From the NCBI RefSeq assembly GCF_014202225.1, contig NZ_JACHGE010000008.1:155855-219854 (forward strand): DNA of 64,000 nucleotides, given 5' to 3'. Position numbers and translations under genes: made by a program. Below, one piece after another: positions 29,257 to 37,803 of this stretch. The notes under the pieces are model-generated. The model saw nothing but the letters and a program-made list of their open reading frames with translations. It ran no database searches and was not told the origin of the DNA. The DNA comes from Algibacter amylolyticus. GTDB taxonomy: Bacteria > Bacteroidota > Bacteroidia > Flavobacteriales > Flavobacteriaceae. Within the stretch, counting starts at the first letter, position 1, and each line of letters opens with the position of its first letter.

Positions 29257-29459
29257 TTTATTCAATAAGTTAAAGTAAACTAATTCTCTAAATGATTTAA
29301 TCCTTTTAAAACCAAGGTGTCAATTTAAATGTAATGACACCATAATATTAACCCTAATAACATAATATGCCTATGATAAAATAAAGCGTAAACAAAAAAG
29401 AATAAAATGAAAAATGAAGAATTAAAATTAATTTAATATTTAAATAGTAAAACAAACTT

Positions 29460-31643
29460 ATGAAAACTAAATACTTATTAATATTCTTTGGAATACTTTT
29501 TTCAATGGCTATTCAAGCTCAAAATAGTATTACATTATTAAACCGACCAACCTCCGTAGTAGCAGGAGATTCCATTGATTTCACCGTCAATTACACTAAG
29601 AGTTTTTCTACGGCAAGAATTATGGTTAAATTCCATGACACGAATACCAATAGCCAACTAGAATTTGATATTATCTCTGGTATAACCGCTAATTCAGGAA
29701 CTTTAAATTTTAAAGTTTTAGCACCATCAACAATTGGTACTAATTATGAAATTAGAGCACAGTTATTAGAAAACTGGTCTGGAAGAGCCGATGATAACGG
29801 AGCAGTATCAGTAGTAACAGGGGCATCACCACAAGCAAATAGTGTAACTATTTTAAATCGTCCTACTTCAGTTACGGCTAATGATGTAATAACTTTTAAT
29901 GTGAGTTATACCAAAGACTTTCCAACCGCTAAGTTATTAGTGAAATTTCAAGACACCAATACAAATAGTCAACTAAACTTCGACATTATATCTTCTATTA
30001 CTGCCAATTCAGGAACCTTACCTTTAACGGTACAAGCACCTGGTTCGGCTGGTACAAATTATGAAATTCACGCACAACTATTAGAAGGTTGGGGCGGAAG
30101 AGCCAGCGAGATTGCTGGCGTTACAGTTACAACAGGTACACCGCCGGGAGGTAATAATACACTCGCAATTGTTAACACCCCTGCAGATCCTATTAATAAC
30201 GGAACTATTAGAACAGTAAACGTACAATATAGTGCGCTTCAAGCAGGTAAAATAGAGGTTGAAGTACGTGACAACCATGAAGTAGGACCTAATGATATCA
30301 TCATTGGAAAAGCGTCAACAAACATAACTTCTGCAGGTAGTGGCACTGTGCCAATTAACTTAGTAATTAATAACGGTAATCCAGCAGCTGTAAACCTTCT
30401 TCGAGTACTTATGTACGACACTTCTGGATCGTTAGTTTCAGTGCAAAATATTCCAACGCAACAGCTTAATAAAGGCGATGGTGTTATTACTTATAGAGGA
30501 CAAATAGGTTATGAAAATGGGCGTTGGCAAAACGAAAAATTTGCGGAGGCTTTAGGCAATGGTTATTATAGCAACTGGTTTGTTAACGAAAATTGGCAAG
30601 GTGATATTACGGCTAAATTTGGACCTGCCGAACAAGCATCTTGGGTAGAATGGGATAATAATGGTTCTTCAGGAGGGCCTTATAGTCATTCTGAATTTGA
30701 TATTAAAATTCAAAAATTTTCTTGGCATAATGATAAAGATAATGTAGACCGTGGTTATCCAACTAAAATAGCTTCGCTATCTAATAATGTAACCTGTACG
30801 GCAACAGGACAATGGGGACCTAATAGTGAAGGTCGTACATTTTTAAACATGACCGCGTGGTTATACGATAAATCAGGATCTATTGATAATACTTTTAAAA
30901 GATCGGATATTATTGTACATACTTGGGATAATTCTGGAAATTTAGCGCAAAAGTATGCCGCAGATCCTAATGATAATTTAGAGCCATTGGCTAATATTAC
31001 CAGTGGAGGTATTACATATCATGTGTTAAAAAGAAATACAGGCGGATATGGTGAGGAAGCAACCTATAATTTAGTGCCAACTAACAATCCTCGAGATGGT
31101 ATTTGGCAAACCACTTTTAGTACAACACCTTTTTCTGTATCAATAAGTATGAAAGATATTTTACAGAAGTTAATAGTTGTTGATGCCAATAGTAATTTAC
31201 CAGTTTTAACTAACCAATGGTATGTTCATGGTTTAGAGTGGACATATATAGGGTCGTCTGGAGATACGGTAGGAGGAGCGGTTATACAGGACAGTAAAGC
31301 TAAACTAACTTTAACTTCTTATACTATTCCAGATTTAAATGCTTCATCTTCTAAACCAGCTGGTCCAACAAAAGCGACTAAAGAGGAGACTATCGATTTG
31401 GAAGAAATGGTATATCCAAACCCTTTTTCAGATTCATTTACTTATAGATATAACTCAGAATTTAAAGACGCAGTTAGCTTAGAATTATTTTCAATTGATG
31501 GAAGAAGAGTTAAAGTAGTTACCAACACCAACAAAAACTCTAATAGTATAACATTTAATACAAGCCACTTAAGTAGAGGTATGTATGTGCTAAGAATTAG
31601 TTCCGGGAATGCTATTAGAACAAAAAAAATAGTAAAAAAATAA
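29460..31643 (+). CDS. T9SS-secreted modular protein with a central GH12-like beta-sandwich domain
   Basis: A 727-residue protein. The signal peptide ends MAIQAQ. Two modules of about 100 residues follow (NSITLLNRPTSVVAGDSIDF and NSVTILNRPTSVTANDVITF), each closing with NYEIRAQLLE-like text, then a third divergent module (LAIVNTPADPINNGTIRTVN, about 228-335). The central part (about 345-625) has no family I can name with certainty; its order of motifs recalls GH12 endoglucanases, with SDIIVHTWD (D483) where the GH12 nucleophile Glu would be and HGLEWTYIG (E593) where the acid/base Glu would be. A T9SS sorting domain (YPNPFSDSFTYRY ... RTKKIVKK) ends it. Monocistronic, between AraR-type sites and an intrinsic terminator. 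Probably a surface glycan-binding or modifying protein. Confidence 0.7.
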   Translation: MKTKYLLIFFGILFSMAIQAQNSITLLNRPTSVVAGDSIDFTVNYTKSFSTARIMVKFHDTNTNSQLEFDIISGITANSGTLNFKVLAPSTIGTNYEIRAQLLENWSGRADDNGAVSVVTGASPQANSVTILNRPTSVTANDVITFNVSYTKDFPTAKLLVKFQDTNTNSQLNFDIISSITANSGTLPLTVQAPGSAGTNYEIHAQLLEGWGGRASEIAGVTVTTGTPPGGNNTLAIVNTPADPINNGTIRTVNVQYSALQAGKIEVEVRDNHEVGPNDIIIGKASTNITSAGSGTVPINLVINNGNPAAVNLLRVLMYDTSGSLVSVQNIPTQQLNKGDGVITYRGQIGYENGRWQNEKFAEALGNGYYSNWFVNENWQGDITAKFGPAEQASWVEWDNNGSSGGPYSHSEFDIKIQKFSWHNDKDNVDRGYPTKIASLSNNVTCTATGQWGPNSEGRTFLNMTAWLYDKSGSIDNTFKRSDIIVHTWDNSGNLAQKYAADPNDNLEPLANITSGGITYHVLKRNTGGYGEEATYNLVPTNNPRDGIWQTTFSTTPFSVSISMKDILQKLIVVDANSNLPVLTNQWYVHGLEWTYIGSSGDTVGGAVIQDSKAKLTLTSYTIPDLNASSSKPAGPTKATKEETIDLEEMVYPNPFSDSFTYRYNSEFKDAVSLELFSIDGRRVKVVTNTNKNSNSITFNTSHLSRGMYVLRISSGNAIRTKKIVKK

Positions 31644-31666
31644 TAGTTAATTTGTAAAAAAAAGAG

Positions 31667-31696
31667 TCGCTTAATTAAGTTTAAGCGATTTTTTTT
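31667..31696 (+). terminator. Intrinsic terminator after the 29460 gene
   Basis: Stem TCGCTTAA (31667-31674) and TTAAGCGA (31681-31688) with a 6-base loop, then eight T. It separates this gene from the next paralogue. Confidence 0.8.
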
Positions 31697-32013
31697 ATGT
31701 TAAAAATCCGGGTAATTAGAGTTTTAGTAGGTAAGAGATTTAAAATTTTGTTTTATCTGCAATGCAGCTAAGATTTATGTTAAAGCATGAATTTATGAGT
31801 ATTAGTAATTATAAAAGGCTTAGCTTTAGCTTAAAAAAAATTAATCCACGCATATTTCTAGAAATTATTTACATTTTATTTTAAGTGTGCAAGTTACATT
31901 TAAATAAAAAAGTGTATATTTAACAAATAAAGAGATTGTTTAAAAAAAATAGTGCCTATGAATATATTAATTGAAGAGAAAAACTAATTACTAATTTAAA
32001 ACAAACAAAAATT
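31697..32013. other. Roughly 320-bp promoter region of the 32014 gene
   Basis: No gene seen. It contains the AraR-type site at 31884-31900 and, 10 bases further, a half-match AGTGTA-TATTT-AACAAA (31911-31927) that overlaps TATATTTA, a near -7 box. The same TATATTTAACA string occurs at 28900, upstream of the neighbouring paralogue. Confidence 0.5.
31884..31900. promoter_or_regulatory. Candidate AraR operator of the 32014 gene
   Basis: AGTGTG-CAAGT-TACATT fits the shared form. It lies just upstream of the near -7 box TATATTTA (31915), so a bound repressor would overlap the -33 region. Confidence 0.5.
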
Positions 32014-32738
32014 ATGAAAACAAAAATACTATTACTATTTACTGCAATACTAATGTCATTGTCATTGCAAGCACAGAATTCAATAGCGATTGTTAACCCT
32101 CCAGCTTCCGTAGAAGGAAACACGAATATTGATATTACCTTTGATTATACTTTAGCAGAGCTTGGTCATGCATTTATAAGGTTTAAAAATGCAGATGGAA
32201 ATCTTACGGCAAGTCCTGTTTATGATTTGCCTGCAGGTTCTGGTACTTTAACTGTATCACTTGAAATACCTCGTTCGTTTAATGGAGAAGAATTACCTCT
32301 AGATAATTCTTACAGCTATCAAGCACAGTTGTTTAATTCAAATTATTCGGCAACTTTAGCTAGTGTAGATTATAATGGCGTTACGTTAACGGCAGCAACA
32401 AATTTTATAGAATTAACTAGTTACCCTACAACAGTAAATGCTAATTCTACTGTTGATCTTACCTTTGATTATGCTACAACAGGACCTAATGGAGGTGATT
32501 TATGGGTATTTATTAAGTTTCGAAACGGAGCTAATGGAGATTTGACTCAGGGTAGTAAGAAATTAACTTCAACTTCAGGAAGTGAAACCATAAGTGTTCC
32601 AATACCAGATGAAGCATTAGGGAGCGACTATAATTTTCAGGCACAATTTTATGATTTGGGTCCACAAGGAAATAATTGGTCTTATTTCGCAGCCGATACT
32701 GTTGAAGGAATTACTTTAGAAGAAGCAGTGGCCCCAGC
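32014..32738 (+). repeat. Long direct repeat, copy 1 (first two modules of the 32014 gene)
   Basis: This stretch closely matches 33818-34545 at the DNA level, including silent positions and stretches such as GGACCTAATGGAGGTGATTT in both copies. It covers the signal peptide and first two modules. The match ends shortly after VEGI, where the two proteins diverge. Confidence 0.85.
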
Positions 32739-33633
32739 TAATGAAATAATGATGACAGTTGCTCCTACAACGGTTGCAGCAGGATCAGACGTAAATGTTA
32801 CTTTTGATTATACAACAGATGTGGTTAATGCGCATATTTTTATACGTTTAAGACAAGGTACTACTAATTTAACCGATGTTAATCAAATAGTAACCGCTGG
32901 CTCAGGAACTTTAACATTACCACTTCCTATACCAGGTGATGCCTTAGGTGGAGGTTATAACTATCAGGCTCAGATATTTGATATTGATACGGGGTATGGT
33001 TTTGTAGTTGGTGAAGATATATCAGGAGTTACAGTGGATCCAGCACCAGCAAATACAGTTGCTATAAATAGTGTACCAAACCCTGTATTGATTAGTTCAG
33101 AACAGGATATTACAGTTAGCTATACTAAAGATATAGCTGAAGATCTTTTTGTAGTGCTAAGAATTTTAGATGGTGCTGGCAATGAATTGGATGCGGAATA
33201 TGGTCAAGCAATGGGGGCTTCTGGAGATATAGCAATGAGTATTACAATTCCTGAAACTGAAGCTGAAGATTATAGCTTTAATGTGCAGCTTTTGGATGTA
33301 ACAAGTGCTGTAATGTACGAGAAAACCTATAGAGGGATAGTGGCTGCTACGTCGTTAAGTGCAGAAGATTTTAAATCAAACTTTAAAAATCTATCTGTTT
33401 ATCCTAATCCATTTAACGATTCATTTTCTTATAAATTTGATGATAATTTAAGCGATCCGGCACGTGTTGAAATTTACACAATAGACGGTAGAAAAATTAA
33501 AAGCCTAATAAGTGAAAATAGATCTTATGGTAATTCTGGTACTGTAAACACAAGTCAGTTAAGTAGAGGACTTTATCTTGTCCGTATTTCTTCAGGAGAA
33601 CTACAAGGTACTAGAAAGCTTATTAAAAATTAG
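32014..33633 (+). CDS. T9SS-secreted protein built of four beta-sandwich modules
   Basis: A 539-residue protein whose signal peptide ends LSLQAQ. Four tandem modules of about 95-105 residues fill it (starts near residues 21, 130, 242 and 350): NSIAIVNPPASVEGNTNIDI, NFIELTSYPTTVNANSTVDL, NEIMMTVAPTTVAAGSDVNV and NTVAINSVPNPVLISSEQDI. Each has an FDYT-like segment, an (A/V)FIRFK-like strand and a closing (Y)QAQ(L/I)F or similar motif. A T9SS sorting domain follows (YPNPFNDSFSYKFDD ... GTRKLIKN). There is no catalytic signature, so I infer a surface glycan-binding role, comparable in position to SusE/SusF. It has its own operator and terminator. Confidence 0.75.
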   Translation: MKTKILLLFTAILMSLSLQAQNSIAIVNPPASVEGNTNIDITFDYTLAELGHAFIRFKNADGNLTASPVYDLPAGSGTLTVSLEIPRSFNGEELPLDNSYSYQAQLFNSNYSATLASVDYNGVTLTAATNFIELTSYPTTVNANSTVDLTFDYATTGPNGGDLWVFIKFRNGANGDLTQGSKKLTSTSGSETISVPIPDEALGSDYNFQAQFYDLGPQGNNWSYFAADTVEGITLEEAVAPANEIMMTVAPTTVAAGSDVNVTFDYTTDVVNAHIFIRLRQGTTNLTDVNQIVTAGSGTLTLPLPIPGDALGGGYNYQAQIFDIDTGYGFVVGEDISGVTVDPAPANTVAINSVPNPVLISSEQDITVSYTKDIAEDLFVVLRILDGAGNELDAEYGQAMGASGDIAMSITIPETEAEDYSFNVQLLDVTSAVMYEKTYRGIVAATSLSAEDFKSNFKNLSVYPNPFNDSFSYKFDDNLSDPARVEIYTIDGRKIKSLISENRSYGNSGTVNTSQLSRGLYLVRISSGELQGTRKLIKN

Positions 33634-33662
33634 TTGTTTTATTAGTAGTTTTAGTTTAAAAG

Positions 33663-33694
33663 TTCGTCTAAATACATATTTAGACGAATTTTTT
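33663..33694 (+). terminator. Intrinsic terminator after the 32014 gene
   Basis: Perfect 12-bp stem TTCGTCTAAATA/TATTTAGACGAA with a 2-base core, followed by six T. Confidence 0.85.
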
Positions 33695-33721
33695 ATTAAA
33701 AAAACAGGGTGATTTAATTTA

Positions 33722-33738
33722 AATGTGTATATTACACT
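33722..33738. promoter_or_regulatory. Candidate AraR operator of the 33818 gene
   Basis: AATGTG-TATAT-TACACT, identical in all 17 bases to the site before the 36525 gene. It lies 80 bases upstream of the start codon. Confidence 0.55.
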
Positions 33739-33817
33739 TAATTAGATTAAGAGGTGTCATTTTATGTTAAATGTTAACTGCTTTTTTAAATACTAATTAT
33801 AAAAAAAAAGAAAAATT

Positions 33818-34545
33818 ATGAAAGTAAAAGTACTATTACTATTTAGTGCAATACTAATGTCATTGTCATTACAAGCACAGAATTCAATTGCTATTATCAG
33901 TCCTCCACCTTCTGTCGAAGCAAATACACATGTTGATATTACCTTTGATTATACTTTAGCAGAAGTTGGTCATGCATTTATAAGGTTTAAAAATGCAGAT
34001 GGAAATGTTACGGCAAGCCCTGTTTATGATTTGGCTGCAGGTTCTGGTACTCTAACTGTATCACTTGAAATACCTCGTTCGTTTAATGGGGAGGTTCTAC
34101 CTCTCGATAATTCTTATAGCTTTCAGGCACAATTGTTTAATTCAAATTATTCAGCAACTCTTGCAAGTGTAGATTATCAAGGCGTTACCTTAACTGCAGC
34201 AACAAATTTTATAGAATTAACTAGTTCCCCTACAACAGTAAATGCTTCTTCTACTGTTGATCTTACTTTTGATTATGCGACAACAGGACCTAATGGAGGT
34301 GATTTATGGGTATTTATTAAGTTTCGAAACGGAGCTAATCAAGAATTGACTCAGGGAAGTAAGAAATTAACTTCAACTTCAGGAAGTGAAACCATAAGTG
34401 TTACAATACCAGATGAAGCATTAGGGAGCGACTATAGTTTTCAGGCACAATTTTATGATTTGGGTCCACAAGGAAATAATTGGGCATATTTCGCAGCCGA
34501 TACTGTTGAAGGAATTATTGTAGAAGAAGCTTTAGCTCCGGCAAA
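33818..34545 (+). repeat. Long direct repeat, copy 2 (first two modules of the 33818 gene)
   Basis: This is the partner of 32014-32738, in the same orientation 1.8 kb away. The high DNA similarity points to recent duplication or gene conversion and makes the pair a likely recombination site. Confidence 0.85.
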
Positions 34546-36313
34546 CTCCATAACAATATTAGACCCTCAAACAACGGTTTTTACTGGTAGATTGATTGAT
34601 TATGATTTAAGCTATGTTACCGATGAACCTGCAGCCTATGCATTAATACGCTTTAAAGGGCCATCTGGTAATTTAGAACAAGCCTTTCAGGAAGTAACAG
34701 AATCCGAAGGAACCGTTACAGTAAGTGTACTATCTCCTGAAACTGCAGGAACTAATTATAGCTTACAAGCACAACTTTATACTAAAGGTTGGGCAGAGTT
34801 AGATACTTATGATCTTGCTGGAATTATCGTAGAAGAATATATACCAACTGGAGAAAATACATTAGAAATAGTTAATACATCAACAGATCCTATTAATAAC
34901 GGAACACTAAGACAGGTAGATGTAAAATACAATTTATTGCAAACCAGTAAAATATTAGTTGAGGTTCGCGATAAAGAAGACCCTGCAAGTGGTAAAAAAA
35001 TTGGAGATGTTTGGATAGAGTTACCAGCAGGTAATGATACCGTTACACTAGATTTAGTTGTTGATGCTGGTTTTCCTGGTGCAACAAACCGTATACAAGC
35101 CTTGTTATTTGAAGGCGGCACGTCTTGGGATCCAATTTCAATACCAGAAATTCCTTATTTATTAGTAGGTGAGGGAGACGGAACAATTACTTATAGAGGG
35201 CAACCTTTTGTAGGCGATGGTACTCAAAACAACCTTTTTTCTGAAGATTTAGGTAATGGCTATTACACTAACTATTACATAGCTAATGGATGGGAAGGCC
35301 CGTTAAAAATGAAGTTTGGTGCTTTTGGTACACCTTCATGGATTGAATTTGAAAATCAGAATACTTATGCTCAAGGACATAGAGAATTTGATATTAAAAT
35401 TCAAAAATTCTCATGGCATGAGGATAAAGATTTCTTTACAGATAGAGGATACCCAACAGCTTTAAAAGATATAGACTTTCCGTTAGAATGTACTTTAGAA
35501 GGGCAGTGGAGTGCAGGAAGTGGAGGTAAAGGTCAAGTTAATATGACGGCTTGGGTTACCGAAACTGGAGATATGTCGGGTAATAGAATTGATGTAATTG
35601 TTCATGCCTTTGATAATGGAGGAAACTCTAGAGTTAAGTACGATAACGAAGAAGGTAGGTTTAGAAATATTGGCGAGTTTACTGCCAATAATGGTTTAAC
35701 GTATCAAATTTTAAGAACCTTACCTGGCTCTTTAGGAGAGGTGGCTTCTTATAACTTAGTGCCAGATGCTATAGTGCAGGAAGATCCAAGAGCAGATTAT
35801 ACTACAGAGGTGATAACATCTACTATCGATATGAAAAATATCATGGATAATTTAATAGCTAAAGAAGCGGCTTACACAGGGTCGCAAGGACAAGTTGCAA
35901 TTAATAACGATTGGTTAATTAATGGATTAGAATGGACTGTGGTTGGACAATCAGAAAATTTAGACTCTGAAGGGATAATGATTCCTAGTGGTCATGGTAA
36001 ATTTACATTTATTGATTATACTATTCCAGATTTAGTAAAAACATTAAGTGCAAATGATTTTGATTCAAAGCTTAAAAACTTATCAATTTATCCTAATCCA
36101 TTTTCAGATTCATTCAACTACAAGTTGGATGCTCAATTAAGTGAACCATTACGTGTGGATGTATTTTCTATTGATGGAAGAAAAATAAACACTAACACAA
36201 CCTCTTACGGTAATAGTGGAACAGTATATACAGGACCATTAAGTAACGGCATGTACCTTGTTCGTATTACTGCAGGTAATGTTCAAGAAACTAGAAGGTT
36301 GATTAAGAATTAA
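33818..36313 (+). CDS. T9SS-secreted modular protein with the central GH12-like domain
   Basis: An 831-residue protein. Signal peptide and first two modules nearly copy those of the 32014 gene. A third module (NSITILDPQTTVFTGRLIDY, about 245-340) and a divergent fourth (NTLEIVNTSTDPINNGTLRQ, about 345-445) resemble those of the 29460 protein. The central domain (about 450-735) is homologous to that of 29460: GDGTITYRGQ, NGYYTNYYIANGWEGPL, REFDIKIQKFSWHEDKD, IDVIVHAFDNGG with D592, and INGLEWTVVGQSE with E705. A T9SS sorting domain closes it (YPNPFSDSFNYKLD ... ETRRLIKN). It therefore looks like a chimera of the two upstream paralogues. Own operator and terminator. Confidence 0.72.
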   Translation: MKVKVLLLFSAILMSLSLQAQNSIAIISPPPSVEANTHVDITFDYTLAEVGHAFIRFKNADGNVTASPVYDLAAGSGTLTVSLEIPRSFNGEVLPLDNSYSFQAQLFNSNYSATLASVDYQGVTLTAATNFIELTSSPTTVNASSTVDLTFDYATTGPNGGDLWVFIKFRNGANQELTQGSKKLTSTSGSETISVTIPDEALGSDYSFQAQFYDLGPQGNNWAYFAADTVEGIIVEEALAPANSITILDPQTTVFTGRLIDYDLSYVTDEPAAYALIRFKGPSGNLEQAFQEVTESEGTVTVSVLSPETAGTNYSLQAQLYTKGWAELDTYDLAGIIVEEYIPTGENTLEIVNTSTDPINNGTLRQVDVKYNLLQTSKILVEVRDKEDPASGKKIGDVWIELPAGNDTVTLDLVVDAGFPGATNRIQALLFEGGTSWDPISIPEIPYLLVGEGDGTITYRGQPFVGDGTQNNLFSEDLGNGYYTNYYIANGWEGPLKMKFGAFGTPSWIEFENQNTYAQGHREFDIKIQKFSWHEDKDFFTDRGYPTALKDIDFPLECTLEGQWSAGSGGKGQVNMTAWVTETGDMSGNRIDVIVHAFDNGGNSRVKYDNEEGRFRNIGEFTANNGLTYQILRTLPGSLGEVASYNLVPDAIVQEDPRADYTTEVITSTIDMKNIMDNLIAKEAAYTGSQGQVAINNDWLINGLEWTVVGQSENLDSEGIMIPSGHGKFTFIDYTIPDLVKTLSANDFDSKLKNLSIYPNPFSDSFNYKLDAQLSEPLRVDVFSIDGRKINTNTTSYGNSGTVYTGPLSNGMYLVRITAGNVQETRRLIKN

Positions 36314-36340
36314 AAAAAATAATCAAATAAAAGTTAAAGG

Positions 36341-36370
36341 TCGTCTAAATTAACATTTAGGCGATTTTTG
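36341..36370 (+). terminator. Intrinsic terminator after the 33818 gene
   Basis: Stem TCGTCTAAAT/ATTTAGGCGA with one G-U pair and a 4-base loop, followed by a T-rich tract. The stem sequence resembles that of the terminator at 33663, in line with duplication of whole cassettes. Confidence 0.75.
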
Positions 36371-36397
36371 TTTTTATAAGTATTGTAATTTAATATA

Positions 36398-36414
36398 AAT
36401 GTGTATATTACACT
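36398..36414. promoter_or_regulatory. Candidate AraR operator of the 36525 gene
   Basis: AATGTG-TATAT-TACACT, identical to the site at 33722-33738. It lies 111 bases upstream of the start codon. Confidence 0.55.
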
Positions 36415-36524
36415 TATATTTTAAGTTGTTTTTTTGGATGATAAGTAATTATAGAAAAATAAATACTTATAATACTAAAGCCATTTAAAAGGTAGACTAA
36501 TATTAATAAACAAAAACAAAAACT

Positions 36525-37685
36525 ATGAAAACAAAATTACACTTATTATTTTTCGCTGTATTATTCTCTTTAGGTATACAGGCGCAGACTATTTCTGTTA
36601 CAAGTACACTTCCATCAACTATTGAAACTGGTGATGCCCTTGATTTTATTACGGACTACAATACTGGTGGTGTAACACCATATTCATTAATTGTAAGATT
36701 ATATGAAAGTGATGGTACTACAAGATATGGAAGTGATCAGGGTGTGGTAAACCTTGTAAACGTTTCAGGAACAGAAACAGTAAGTATAAATGCACCGTTA
36801 GTTGCAGGAGATTATGTGGCTAAAGTTTTTCTTGAGGACCCTAGCGATTACTCCAAAACTTTTGCACCAGATATACCTTTAACAGTTACCCCTAAAGTTG
36901 TTTCAGTAAAAGATTCTTATTCATTTAACACAGATGGTGACTCTGAAGGATGGTTAATAGGAACTACTGGTGGGGCAAACCCAACAGCTAATGTTACAAG
37001 TGGAGCCATAGTAATTAATCGTGGTTCTGGAGCGTGGGGTACTACTTATATTGAGCAAAGTGAGTATAAATTAGATCCTACAGTGCATAGCTATGTGCAT
37101 ATTACTTATAAAAATTTATCAAAACCAAATGAAAATAATGAAATTGGTTTAGATTGGATTACATCTGGTGGCGCTAGGTCTACAGAAGTAAATCTTCCTA
37201 TTGAAACAAGTGATTGGAGTACTCCAATGGCTGATTTTAAAACCGTTAGTTATAATTTGGGAGATAATACAGAATGGATACACTCAGGCATGTCTGTGGT
37301 TGCAGATGCAACTAATTTTAGATTGTATATTCGTGAAGCTGGAGGAAGTACTAAATCTGGTGATTTAGAAATAGATTCTATTATTTTTAATGATGTTCCT
37401 CCGTCAACTTTAACTAATAATAAGCTTAAAACAAACTTGAAAAGCGTATCAGTTTATCCTAATCCGTTTAAAGATTCATTTTCATATCAATTTGACTCTA
37501 ACACGAGTCAATCAGTAAATGTAGAGTTATTTACAATTACTGGTCAAAAAATTAAAGACATAAAAAATGCTACTATTTCTAATAATAGAGGTACAGTTAA
37601 TACCGAAAATTTGAGTAAAGGTATGTATCTAGTGCGTATTTCTTCTGGAGATATTCAAGAAACCAAAAGACTAATAAAGAATTAA
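36525..37685 (+). CDS. T9SS-secreted protein with one module and a CBM-like domain
   Basis: A 386-residue protein. The signal peptide ends LGIQAQ. One module related to those of its neighbours (TISVTSTLPSTIETGDALDF, about 20-125) precedes a domain of about 155 residues (about 135-295) that starts SYSFNTDGDSEGWLIG and includes INRGSGAWGTTYI, YVHITYKNLSKPNE and FRLYIREAG. This layout resembles carbohydrate-binding beta-sandwich modules of the CBM4/CBM9 kind, where an opening strand with D..G...W is common; I cannot name the family. A T9SS sorting domain ends the protein (YPNPFKDSFSYQFD ... ETKRLIKN). Likely a surface glycan binder. Monocistronic, own operator and terminator. Confidence 0.7.
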   Translation: MKTKLHLLFFAVLFSLGIQAQTISVTSTLPSTIETGDALDFITDYNTGGVTPYSLIVRLYESDGTTRYGSDQGVVNLVNVSGTETVSINAPLVAGDYVAKVFLEDPSDYSKTFAPDIPLTVTPKVVSVKDSYSFNTDGDSEGWLIGTTGGANPTANVTSGAIVINRGSGAWGTTYIEQSEYKLDPTVHSYVHITYKNLSKPNENNEIGLDWITSGGARSTEVNLPIETSDWSTPMADFKTVSYNLGDNTEWIHSGMSVVADATNFRLYIREAGGSTKSGDLEIDSIIFNDVPPSTLTNNKLKTNLKSVSVYPNPFKDSFSYQFDSNTSQSVNVELFTITGQKIKDIKNATISNNRGTVNTENLSKGMYLVRISSGDIQETKRLIKN

Positions 37686-37707
37686 TAGCAAATTTAGTTA
37701 AGTGGGT

Positions 37708-37743
37708 AAAGTCGTTTATTTAATTATAAACGACTTTTTTGTT
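37708..37743 (+). terminator. Intrinsic terminator after the 36525 gene
   Basis: Perfect 12-bp stem AAAGTCGTTTAT/ATAAACGACTTT with a 6-base loop and a following T tract. Confidence 0.85.
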
Positions 37744-37803
37744 TTATTAATTAAAGTATGACTTATTAAATTTAATGTAATTCTAATAGTTTGGTTATAA
37801 TAA

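Larger units (their letters stand above)
28763..29459. other. Roughly 700-bp intergenic region with two AraR-type sites
   Basis: No convincing gene; the longest reading frames are about 20 codons (for example from the ATG at 28929). It holds two WRTGTR-N5-WACAYT sites (28866-28882 and 29240-29256) and a near -7 box TATATTTA at 28900-28907. If transcription starts near 28915, the modular gene at 29460 has a leader of over 500 bases; otherwise an unrecognised promoter lies closer to the gene. Confidence 0.5.

Noticed and set aside
31911..31927. AGTGTA-TATTT-AACAAA as a second operator of the 32014 gene
   Set aside because: The right half is too weak, and the stretch overlaps a near -7 box that explains part of the sequence.
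29460..37685. Repetitive modular genes considered as a CRISPR array or an insertion sequence array
   Set aside because: The repeats are protein-coding modules in frame; there are no short spaced direct repeats, transposase or terminal inverted repeats.
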